64,000 nucleotides of DNA from contig JACRJB010000053.1 in assembly GCA_016215605.1 (NCBI GenBank), positions 248,001 to 312,000 on the forward strand, in the 5' to 3' direction. The translations under genes and the position numbers were made by a program. The stretch is from Rhodopseudomonas palustris (GTDB lineage: Bacteria > Pseudomonadota > Alphaproteobacteria > Rhizobiales > Xanthobacteraceae). A model generated the notes under the pieces. The model made no database searches, had not been told where the DNA came from, and saw only the letters and a program-made list of their open reading frames with translations. This document shows positions 9,901 through 17,196 of this stretch, piece by piece. Numbering within the stretch: position 1 is the stretch's first letter; each line of letters begins with the position of its first letter.

Positions 9901-11923
9901 CCACCGCGAAGGCGTCGATCACGTAGAACTTGATCTTCTTGTCGCGGATGGTCTGCCGCGCCTTCGCGGGCAGGTCACGCCACACTTCCAGCGCCGACAG
10001 GTTGGTCTGCAGGATAAAGGTGCCGCCCTGCACCAGGCCGCGCAGCGGATTGGTGTGCACGAAGACTTTGTGATCCGGCGAGATCACGATCTCGACGTCT
10101 TCGAGCTCGGCATTGGTGATCTTCACCGGCTCCGGGCTGAGCGTGATGTAGTAATTGGTCGGCGCGCCGCTCTTTTCCGAGCCGTATTTCGGCGCGGATT
10201 TCGAGTGCATGTCGAGCGCGCCGGCCAAAATATCCGTCAGCAGCTTGCCCGACGCGATGGTGCCGTAGCCGCCGATCGAGTGGAAGCGGATGCGGAACGC
10301 GGAGGGCGGCAGCAGGTTCGGGTTGGTCCCGGTCGGCAGCGCCATGAACTGGGTTTCCGGATAGGCGGCCCTGAGGCGATTCTGCAGCGCCTGCATCCGC
10401 GGTGACGCGTCCTTGGTGAAGAACTGCGTGCCGAGATACACGAACGGCGCCGAGTCGGGCTTCTCCATATTGGCGTAGCAGGCGATCATGTCGCGCGGCT
10501 GCAGGTCGTGGCCGCCGAGGCCGAAGATCGCGGTGGTGATCTTCGGCAGCTTGTCGAGCGCCGGGATGCCGGCATGGCGCACGCCGGCGTCGCCGTTCTC
10601 GCGCGCCTTGCACAGCGCCTGCGTCACCAGGCTGGTCAGCGCGGTGACGTCGGAGCGTTCCAGCACGGTGACGGCGGTCTTGCCCTTCAGCGCCTCGATC
10701 AGCTCGGCTTCCGGGAACGGCTGCAGCATCTTGATCGACACCACGCCGACCTTCTTGCCCTGCGAGCGCAGATAGGCCGCGACCGCTTCGGCGTCGTCGG
10801 TAACCGAGCCGAGCCCGATCACGACGTGCTCGGCGTCGTCGCACAGATAGGTCATCACCGGCTTGTATTCGCGACCGGTCAGCGCGGCGTATTCGGCCAT
10901 CGCTTCCTTGACGAAGCGCGGCACCGCGTTGGCGAAATGGGTGCGGTGGTCGACCGCGCCGGCCTGGAAGTCGGGCTGGTTCTGCACGCCGCCGGTCAGG
11001 CCCGGATTGTCGATGTCGACCAGCGCCGGCACCAGCTGCCGCGTGCCCTTCTCGGGCGCGTTGATCCATTGCCGCTTCCACTGGCCGCGCAGCTCTTCGG
11101 GCACGAACGCCAGCGTCGGCTCGATCAGCTCGCCGTCATTGTCGGTCTCGATCGCATCCGCCTGCGCGTCGAGATGCGCCTTCAGCGCCGCCAGATCGGT
11201 CGGCAGGAAGTCGACGTCGTGCCGCGCCAGATATTGCTTGAGCTGGAACACGCGGCCCTTGGCGCCGAACAGCATCTCCTGCGCCACGGTCGGGCACTTG
11301 ATGCGGCCGGACGGGTCGCCGAGGAATTCGCGCAGCAATTCCGGCTCCGGCATCAGCGCTTCAGAGAGCATGTGCGAGGTAGCGAAGCCGTCCATCGCGT
11401 TGGCGACCGGGATCAGCGACGTTGCGGCCACCTTGTAGGAGATCGCCGCGAGGTCGGCGGCTTCCTGCGGATTGGAGCCGAACAGGATGGTGTAGCCGGA
11501 CGACAGCAGCGCATAGACGTCGTCATGGCCGGCCATCACGTTGAGCGAATGCTTCGACACCACGCGCGCGGCGACCTGCAGCACGAAGCCGCCGACCTTC
11601 TTGCCGACGGTGACGTAGTGCGACTCCAGGCCGTACAGGATGCCCTGGCTGGAGGAGGCGTTGGAGATGAACTTGCCGCCGGTCAGCGCCGCGCCCAATG
11701 CGCCCGATTGCGCCGAGTGCTCGCCTTCGGGCTCGAAGAAGAACGGATGCTTGCCCCAGACGTTGCAGCCGCCGGAGGAGCGGAACGCCTCATAGATTTC
11801 CGAGATCTCGGTCGAGGGCGTGATCGGGTAGCCGATGACGCCGCCGCAGACATGACCCATCACCTGCGCGACCGCGCCGTTGCCGTGGATGACTGAGGGG
11901 ATGCCGGGATATTTTGCGTTCAT
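6938..11923 (-). CDS. Single-chain 2-oxoacid:acceptor oxidoreductase (pyruvate:ferredoxin oxidoreductase/NifJ type) with an additional C-terminal [4Fe-4S] ferredoxin domain
   Basis: YPITPSTEISE; 4Fe-4S motifs CTGCMECALVCP and CSGCLECIDVCGPGALVD; TPP half (GHGACRGCGEV, SMGGDGATYDIGFGALSR, NTGAYSNTGGQTS); C-terminal CTNCKSCYQDVPEVFEL. Confidence 0.9.
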   Translation of the reverse strand: MNAKYPGIPSVIHGNGAVAQVMGHVCGGVIGYPITPSTEISEIYEAFRSSGGCNVWGKHPFFFEPEGEHSAQSGALGAALTGGKFISNASSSQGILYGLESHYVTVGKKVGGFVLQVAARVVSKHSLNVMAGHDDVYALLSSGYTILFGSNPQEAADLAAISYKVAATSLIPVANAMDGFATSHMLSEALMPEPELLREFLGDPSGRIKCPTVAQEMLFGAKGRVFQLKQYLARHDVDFLPTDLAALKAHLDAQADAIETDNDGELIEPTLAFVPEELRGQWKRQWINAPEKGTRQLVPALVDIDNPGLTGGVQNQPDFQAGAVDHRTHFANAVPRFVKEAMAEYAALTGREYKPVMTYLCDDAEHVVIGLGSVTDDAEAVAAYLRSQGKKVGVVSIKMLQPFPEAELIEALKGKTAVTVLERSDVTALTSLVTQALCKARENGDAGVRHAGIPALDKLPKITTAIFGLGGHDLQPRDMIACYANMEKPDSAPFVYLGTQFFTKDASPRMQALQNRLRAAYPETQFMALPTGTNPNLLPPSAFRIRFHSIGGYGTIASGKLLTDILAGALDMHSKSAPKYGSEKSGAPTNYYITLSPEPVKITNAELEDVEIVISPDHKVFVHTNPLRGLVQGGTFILQTNLSALEVWRDLPAKARQTIRDKKIKFYVIDAFAVAKRHAPTAELETRMMGIAFIGAVCGNVDRVVADASQDAMLTKIRQQISKKFGAKGGDIVDGNMAVIREGLEATHKVDVDAPEFSEDAIKAAPKKKADASISASMCRAAAPASAAGFLDPEYYDDVLAAPFRDGTIADAPVLPGMGMFMPAGSAAAKDKGLFRRNVPEFKADLCTGCMECALVCPDAAIPNAVHDIHELLLTAIKQLDIAPAQQEALRGQVPTLSEAIRDVYRSAKDDKPFHEVVAQAAEALGVDNATLKRNFGKLAAALSVYPVARTRPFFDAMEKSQPGSGGLYSVSVDPWKCSGCLECIDVCGPGALVDREQDEPLLEQLQARFEFLSRTPNTPARFTEGATREGGETKRLMLDRANYYATTGGHGACRGCGEVTAIRLVTSTNHAIHDKRRKDHTRELECLIEQLTAKRAEVAADAARAARIDATLKTLEKRLYLYESGPTGNGPSGMVIANATGCSSVYASTFPFNPYTDPWVNSLFQDTPAVAKGIFEGLTAQASDDFRALRIARLELADAYDPAKHDGFFRYFGWGQFTPEERSLLPTVLSMGGDGATYDIGFGALSRLLSTKTPIKVVVLNTGAYSNTGGQTSTASLTGQDSDLSRFGVANHGKQESRKELGLIASFHPNVFVVQTATALQGHFLKNVMEFLNHTSSPAVLDVYTPCQAEHGIGDAVANRQARKAVESRMNPVFVHDPRKGTKLNNWFSLDGNPEPDQDWATQSIEYIDDNGATQLLKAKVTPADFAHSEVRFRKQFKPLKKDADGVPVDEYVALDADARAGKTPFIYATDGDDKLVRLSVGETVIALVEERRKYWRTLQYLGGFDVRALDEAHSAELAALQHQYEESVKSRETSLDAIARGMSELAASSNAPAGGGFAGLMAGLAPAGAAQTNGAKAANGANGGTHIDIAETDLDKCTNCKSCYQDVPEVFELTKIVVGGASKEVAHVIPGVFNKIKVTPELSAKLSRAAANCDAEIIR

Positions 11924-12136
11924 GGGTCGTGTCCATCTCTAATGTCTGTTGGCGCAGCGATGCCGCCGCGCGGCCGCGTCTGAGAAAAGCGTTTCCGGGC
12001 CGCGGCGGCTGCGCTGGCAGCGGACGGCAAACCTTGTCTCGATCTTCAGAAGTGGCTTCCGGCGGGGACGAACCTCCGCGATGGTAAAGCCGTAGCCCTG
12101 TGTGCGGTGCACTAGCATGCGGGGGGAACGCTCGAT

Positions 12137-12150
12137 TTGACGCGCATCAA
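12137..12150. promoter_or_regulatory. FNR/FixK-type box TTGA-N6-TCAA
   Basis: Sequence TTGACGCGCATCAA; perfect TTGA-N6-TCAA between the PFOR-like gene (-) and a DUF2478 gene (+). Confidence 0.5.
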
Positions 12151-12292
12151 AAGCGAAGAATGAGGTGTCGTTTGAGCAATAAAATTACAAAACGCTCAAA
12201 TGCGAGGCATCCGCAGGTGGCAGGGTAGGGGATGGCCGTCGCAACGTCGGCCGAGCGCACCTAAAGGCCAAATTGCTCGCAAACTGCCCATA

Positions 12293-12315
12293 CGTTATAT
12301 ATCTCTGTATACGAC
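12293..12315. promoter_or_regulatory. Mo-box-like (ModE) operator upstream of DUF2478 gene
   Basis: CGTTATATA-TCTCTG-TATACGAC; the same half-sites recur at 14639-14662 between mop and modE. Confidence 0.65.
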
Positions 12316-12388
12316 GATGGGCCGGTTTCGTTGAAGTGCGGCGGACTATCCTCCGTCCGCGGAGCGCCGGCGAGCCGGCGGAGAGACG

Positions 12389-12955
12389 ATGACCTTCGAC
12401 TCCCAATGCGATCTCGCGGCGCTGGTCTACGATCCGGGCGACGATCCCGACGAGTTGCTGCGCGGCTTCGCGGCCGATCTGAATGCGCGGGGCTATCGCG
12501 CTGTCGGGCTGGTGCAGTTCGCGCATCGTGATGCCGGCGCCCCGCAATTGTCGGCGACGCTGGTGCACACCGGCGAGCAACTGCCGCTGTATCAGGACCT
12601 CGGTTCGCAAGCGACCGGATGCCGGCTCGATCCCGGCCAGTTGCTGGCCGCCGGCGGCCGTGTCGGTTCGGCGATCGACGAGGGCGCCGACATCGTCATC
12701 ATCAACCGCTTCGGCCAGCAGGAGAGCGAAGGCCGCGGGCTTCTGCATCTGATCGTGCGGGCGCTGAGCGCCGACATTCCGGTGGTGATCGCGGTGCCGA
12801 GCAAGCGGTTCGACGCCTGGATCCGCTTCGCCGACGGCATGAGCGTGCGGCTGCCCTGCGAGCGCCGCGCGCTGGAGGCGTGGTGGCGCAATCTCTCGCC
12901 GCGCGGCCGGGCCGCGCCGAGCGCCCACACCACGGTATGCGAAATCTACAAATAG
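12389..12955 (+). CDS. DUF2478 family protein (molybdenum-associated, NTPase-like), copy 1
   Basis: ADIVIINRFGQQESEGRGLLHLI...LEAWWRNL; paralogous to 18489-19067 and adjacent to a Mo box. Confidence 0.7.
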   Translation: MTFDSQCDLAALVYDPGDDPDELLRGFAADLNARGYRAVGLVQFAHRDAGAPQLSATLVHTGEQLPLYQDLGSQATGCRLDPGQLLAAGGRVGSAIDEGADIVIINRFGQQESEGRGLLHLIVRALSADIPVVIAVPSKRFDAWIRFADGMSVRLPCERRALEAWWRNLSPRGRAAPSAHTTVCEIYK

Positions 12956-13161
12956 CGCGACGACCGTCCGGCATCGCTCCGCCCAGCGCCGCAGAGCCTA
13001 TGGCCGGGGTGGCCGGAATTTGTGCAACAAGTATCAGGGTGCTGTTAGCGGCAAGAATTCCGGTAACTAACTACTCTGTCATTGTCGTCGATCAAATTTG
13101 AGCCGCTTCCAACTTACTGATCTTAAAAAACAAGATCTTTGACCGCGGGCTTCCGTCAGTT

Positions 13162-13186
13162 GCAATTAGTTCCCGGAACTAATTGC
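13162..13186. promoter_or_regulatory. 25-bp near-perfect palindrome GCAATTAGTTCC-C-GGAACTAATTGC
   Basis: 12-bp perfect arms with a 1-nt centre, 19 bp upstream of the 13206 start codon. Confidence 0.45.
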
Positions 13187-13205
13187 GTTAGGTGACGGGG
13201 GTCGA

Positions 13206-14204
13206 ATGGTGGTGCGGTTTGGTGTGGCGCGCGGACGTCATGCAAAATGTCATTTCGGTGGTGTGATTGGCGCGTTGGCGCTCGGCGTGGGTCTGACGGT
13301 CGGCGCGCAAGCCGGCGAGGCGCCGTCCTGGCTGCCCGCCGCGACCTCGTCGAGCGGTGCCGCAGTCCGCGCGGTCGCGCCGCGGCCCGCATGGCTCGAG
13401 GCGCAGGCGCAGCACGACGGCGTCGATACCGAGCACATCTTCGGCTTCAGCATGGGCTCGGACATCGGCAAGCCGGGCGAGATCGAACTCGAGATCGAGA
13501 ATGTCGGCCGCTTCAACAAGCGGTTCGGCTCGTACACCGGCGTCGGCGTGCTGTCGCAGGTCAAGTTCGTGCTGACCGACAATTTCCGCGTCGCGCCCGG
13601 CGTCAGCTTCGCCTCGACCCGGGTTAGCGGCGTGCCGGACATGATCGACAACCGCCGCACCGCGCTCGCCGGCGCGTCGCTGGAATTCCGCTACAAGCTG
13701 CTCGACCGCGATGTGATGCCGTTCGGCCTGACGCTGCACGTGGCGCCGGGGTGGAACAGGTTCGACGAGGTCACCGGCTTCGACATTCAGACCTACGGCA
13801 GCGAATTCGCCGCGCTGATGGACAAGGAGCTGATCCGCAACACGCTGTTCGCCACCGTCAACGTCTGGTACTCGGGCGGCGCATCGCGCGACCTCACCAA
13901 TCAATGGAGCCGCGATTCCGAGCTGTCGGTCAACGCCGCGCTGTCCGCCAAGGTCGGCGCCGATCTGATCGTCGGCGTCGAGGCGCGCTATCTGCGGGCC
14001 TATGACGGCCTCGGGCTCGACCGTTTCGTCGGCGACGCGGTGTATCTCGGCCCGACCTTCTCGATGCATTTGACCGACAAGGTCGGCCTGTCGGGCACCT
14101 GGAGCACGCAGGTCGCCGGCAAGGCGACCTGCGACCCGCGCCACCTCGACCTCGACGATTTCGAGCGCCACCAGGCGATGCTGCGGCTGAACTATCTGTT
14201 CTGA
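13206..14204 (+). CDS. Exported outer-membrane beta-barrel-like hypothetical protein
   Basis: Signal-peptide-like N-terminus; alternating amphipathic strands; C-terminal aromatic (LRLNYLF). Confidence 0.6.
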   Translation: MVVRFGVARGRHAKCHFGGVIGALALGVGLTVGAQAGEAPSWLPAATSSSGAAVRAVAPRPAWLEAQAQHDGVDTEHIFGFSMGSDIGKPGEIELEIENVGRFNKRFGSYTGVGVLSQVKFVLTDNFRVAPGVSFASTRVSGVPDMIDNRRTALAGASLEFRYKLLDRDVMPFGLTLHVAPGWNRFDEVTGFDIQTYGSEFAALMDKELIRNTLFATVNVWYSGGASRDLTNQWSRDSELSVNAALSAKVGADLIVGVEARYLRAYDGLGLDRFVGDAVYLGPTFSMHLTDKVGLSGTWSTQVAGKATCDPRHLDLDDFERHQAMLRLNYLF

Positions 14205-14251
14205 ACGCTGGATCGACGATGGGTGCCGATAGGCGGTGGACTCACGAATTT

Positions 14252-14341
14252 CGTCATGGCCGGGCTTGTCCCGGCCAACACGTTCTTCTCGCCGCGCCTC
14301 GCCTGACCACGTGGATGCCCGGGACGAGCCCGGGCATGACG
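14252..14341. repeat. Dispersed palindromic REP-like repeat (CGTCATGGCCGGGCTTGTCCCGGCC...CCCGGGACGAGCCCGGGCATGACG)
   Basis: Inverted arms; same family at 35838-35925, 62845-62934 and a half copy at 44538-44570. Confidence 0.7.
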
Positions 14342-14384
14342 TGGCAAAGCAGGATGCCGGTTTCTCGGGCAGCCTTCGTGATTC

Positions 14385-14597
14385 TCAGTCGCCGATCGCG
14401 ACCAGCACGTCGGAGGCCTTGATCACCGCGGTGGCGGCCTGACCCTTGGCCAGCTTCAGCTCGTCGACCGCCTCGTTGGTGATCGCGGCGGTGACGACCG
14501 CGCCGCCGCCGATGTCGATCCGGACATGCGACGTGGTGGCGCCCTTCTGGATGTCGATGATGGTGCCCTTGAGCTGGTTGCGGGCGCTGATCTTCAT
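14385..14597 (-). CDS. mop: Molbindin (Mop-domain molybdenum-pterin binding protein)
   Basis: MKISARNQLKGTIIDIQKGATTSHVRIDIGGGAVVTAAITNEAVDELKLAKGQAATAVIKASDVLVAIGD: canonical single Mop domain. Confidence 0.92.
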   Translation of the reverse strand: MKISARNQLKGTIIDIQKGATTSHVRIDIGGGAVVTAAITNEAVDELKLAKGQAATAVIKASDVLVAIGD

Positions 14598-14638
14598 AGC
14601 CGAATCTCCTGGTTGCGGATGGTTCCGTTAGCGGTTAC

Positions 14639-14662
14639 CGTTATATAGATCAGCTATACGAC
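14639..14662. promoter_or_regulatory. Mo-box-like (ModE) operator between divergent mop and modE
   Basis: CGTTATATA-GATCAGC-TATACGAC. Confidence 0.7.
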
Positions 14663-14681
14663 CAGCGGCGAGCCCGTCTTT

Positions 14682-15473
14682 ATGTCAATCGAAGCCACGG
14701 TCACCCTGAAGACCAAGGACATTTCCGGCGTCGGCCGGGATCGCATCCGGCTGCTGCAGGCGGTGGCGCGCGAGGGCAGCATCACCGCCGGCGCCAAGGC
14801 GGCGGGCCTCAGCTACAAGGCGGCCTGGGACGCGCTCGACGCGATGACCAACATGTTCGGCCAGCCTCTGCTGGAGACCCGCACCGGCGGCAAGGCCGGC
14901 GGCGGCGCGGCGCTGACGCCGACCGGTCTGCGGGTGATCGAGGCGTTCGGCCGGCTCGAGGCGGAGATGGCGCGGGTGTTCCGCAATCTCGAACCCGATC
15001 TCGCTGGCACCGGCATCTCCCCGCTCAATCTCGTCTCCGGATTCTTCATGAAAACCAGCGCCCGCAACGCCCTTCGCGGCACCATCACCGGCATCACGTC
15101 GGACACGCTGAGCGCCGAGGTCGCCGTCGCGGTGTCGGCCGACACCACGATCTATGCGCTGCTGACCAGCGAGAGCGTGCGCAGCCTCGGCCTGGTGATC
15201 GGGCGCGAGGTGATCGTGCTGATCAAGGCGCCGTTCGTGCTGATTTCGCCCGGCGCCGAGGCGCCGCTGGTGTCGGCGCGCAATTGCGTGCGCGGCACGG
15301 TGCGCCGCGCCGACATCTCCGCCGTCAATGCCGAGATCGTGCTCGACATCGGCGACGACAAGACGCTGGCCGCCTCGATCACCGCGCGCAGCGCCGTCGA
15401 CATGAAGCTGTCCCCCGGCGATCCGGCCTGCGCGCTGTTCGACGCCGCCCACGTCATCGTCGCGATCGATTGA
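14682..15473 (+). CDS. modE: Molybdate-responsive transcriptional regulator ModE (winged HTH plus two Mop domains)
   Basis: LLQAVAREGSITAGAKAAGLSYKAAWDALDAMTNMFGQPLLETRTGGKAGGGAALTPTG; tandem SARNALRGTI / SARNCVRGTV Mop domains. Confidence 0.95.
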   Translation: MSIEATVTLKTKDISGVGRDRIRLLQAVAREGSITAGAKAAGLSYKAAWDALDAMTNMFGQPLLETRTGGKAGGGAALTPTGLRVIEAFGRLEAEMARVFRNLEPDLAGTGISPLNLVSGFFMKTSARNALRGTITGITSDTLSAEVAVAVSADTTIYALLTSESVRSLGLVIGREVIVLIKAPFVLISPGAEAPLVSARNCVRGTVRRADISAVNAEIVLDIGDDKTLAASITARSAVDMKLSPGDPACALFDAAHVIVAID

Positions 15474-15487
15474 TCCCCATGCATCCG

Positions 15488-15578
15488 CGTCATTGCGAGG
15501 AGCGAAGCGACGAAGCAATCCAGGAGCACCGTGCAAGTGGCTGGATTGCTTCGTCGGCTGCGCCTCCTCGCAAAGACG
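15488..15578. repeat. Palindromic REP-like element (CGTCATTGCGAGGAGCGAAGCGACGAAGCAATCCAG...CTGGATTGCTTCGTCG...)
   Basis: Long inverted repeat between the modE stop and modA start. Confidence 0.7.
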
Positions 15579-15614
15579 GATGAGAGCTCATCGTCCACAC
15601 TTAGGAGTCACGCT

Positions 15615-16379
15615 TTGAAACACGTCCTCAAACTCGCGCTGCTCGGCGCCGTCGCCGTCGGCATTTCCGCCACGCAGGCCTTTGCCGCGTCCACCAATGT
15701 CGCGGTCGCAGCGAATTTCACCGAGCCGGTCAAGGAGATCGCCGCGGCGTTCAAGGCCAAGACCGGCCACGAACTGGTGCTGTCGTTCGGCGCCAGCGGC
15801 CAGTTCTACACCCAGATCACCCAGGACGCGCCGTTCGAAGTGTTCCTGTCGGCCGACTCGGCGCGGCCGAAGAAACTCGCCGACGACGGCCTCGGCGTGA
15901 AGGACAGCGTGTTCACCTACGCGATCGGCAAGCTGGTGCTGTGGAGCAAGTCGCCGGGCGTGGTGAAGGGCGAGCAGACGCTGAAGGAGGCCAAGTTCGC
16001 CAAGCTGTCGATCTGCAATCCGACCGCCGCGCCCTACGGCGCCGCCGCGGTCGAGACCATGCAGGCGCTGAAGCTCGACGCCGAGCTGAAGCCGAAGCTG
16101 GTCGAGGGCGCCAACATCACCCAGGCCTATCAGTTCGTGCAGACCGGCAATGCCGAGGTCGGCTTCGTGGCGCTGTCGCAGGTCATCAACGACAAAGACG
16201 GCTCGCGCTGGATGGTGCCGCAGAGCCTGTACAAGCCGATCACCCAGGACGCCGTGCTGCTGAAGAAGGGCGAGGCCAACGTCGCCGCCAAGGCCTTCAT
16301 CGACTTCCTCAAGGGCCCGGAATCCCGCGCCATCATCGAGAAGTACGGCTACGAAGTCGCGCCCGGCAAGGCGAGCTGA
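15615..16379 (+). CDS. modA: Molybdate ABC transporter periplasmic binding protein
   Basis: TTG start then MKHVLKLALLGAVAVGISATQAFAASTNVAVAANFTEPVKEIAAAF...; GASGQFYTQI; VGFVALSQV. Confidence 0.93.
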   Translation: MKHVLKLALLGAVAVGISATQAFAASTNVAVAANFTEPVKEIAAAFKAKTGHELVLSFGASGQFYTQITQDAPFEVFLSADSARPKKLADDGLGVKDSVFTYAIGKLVLWSKSPGVVKGEQTLKEAKFAKLSICNPTAAPYGAAAVETMQALKLDAELKPKLVEGANITQAYQFVQTGNAEVGFVALSQVINDKDGSRWMVPQSLYKPITQDAVLLKKGEANVAAKAFIDFLKGPESRAIIEKYGYEVAPGKAS

Positions 16380-16509
16380 GCGACGTCTATGCGGGCGCAT
16401 CTCTCCTTCATTGCGAAGCACTTCCGCCAAATGCACGGTGCGTCGCTCCCTCTCCCCGCGTGCGGGGAGAGGTTCGCGCCGTGCTTGGTGATGAGTTGAA
16501 TACGCGCCG

Positions 16510-17196
16510 ATGACCAATCTTCCCCCCGACATCTGGCAGCCGGTCTGGCTCACCGTCGAGCTGGCGGTGATCACGACGGTGATCCTGCTGATCGTCGGCA
16601 CGCCGATCGCGTGGTGGCTGTCGCGGTCGAAGGCGGCGTGGAAAGAGGGCGTCGCCGCGGTGGTGGCGATGCCTTTGGTGCTGCCGCCGACGGTGCTCGG
16701 CTTCTACCTGCTGGTGCTGATGGGGCCGGATGGGCCGGGCGGCGCGCTGGCGTCGCTGTGGGGCGGGCGGACGCTGGCCTTCACCTTCGGCGGTCTGGTG
16801 TTCGGCTCGGTGATCTATTCGATGCCGTTCGTGGTGCAGCCGATCCGCAACGCGTTCGATGCGATCGGCGACCGTCCGCTGGAAGTCGCGGCGACGCTGC
16901 GCGCCTCGCCGCTGAAGGCGTTCTGGACCGTGGCGGTGCCGTTGGCACGGCCGGGCTTTTTGGCCGGCGCCGTGCTCGGCTTCGCCCACACCGTCGGCGA
17001 ATTCGGCATCGTGCTGATGATCGGCGGCAACATTCCGGGCCGCACCAAGGTGCTGTCGGTGGCGATCTACGACTATGTCGAAACCTCGCAATGGCGCGAG
17101 GCCAACATCCTCGCCGGCGGCATGGCGGCGTTCGCCTTCGTGGTGATCCTCACCATGATGATGCTGGAAAAACGCACCGCACGGATTCGCCAATGA
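16510..17196 (+). CDS. modB: Molybdate ABC transporter permease
   Basis: [32 protein letters not shown]...; [29 protein letters not shown]. Confidence 0.95.
   Translation: MTNLPPDIWQPVWLTVELAVITTVILLIVGTPIAWWLSRSKAAWKEGVAAVVAMPLVLPPTVLGFYLLVLMGPDGPGGALASLWGGRTLAFTFGGLVFGSVIYSMPFVVQPIRNAFDAIGDRPLEVAATLRASPLKAFWTVAVPLARPGFLAGAVLGFAHTVGEFGIVLMIGGNIPGRTKVLSVAIYDYVETSQWREANILAGGMAAFAFVVILTMMMLEKRTARIRQ

Noticed and set aside
7676-10405. 909-aa plus-strand ORF opposite the PFOR-like gene
   Set aside because: Shadow ORF; the opposite strand has clear TPP and Fe-S motifs.
11924-12380. NifA UAS (TGT-N10-ACA) and sigma54 promoter upstream of the PFOR-like operon
   Set aside because: I looked for these because of the nitrogenase idea but found no convincing match on either strand.
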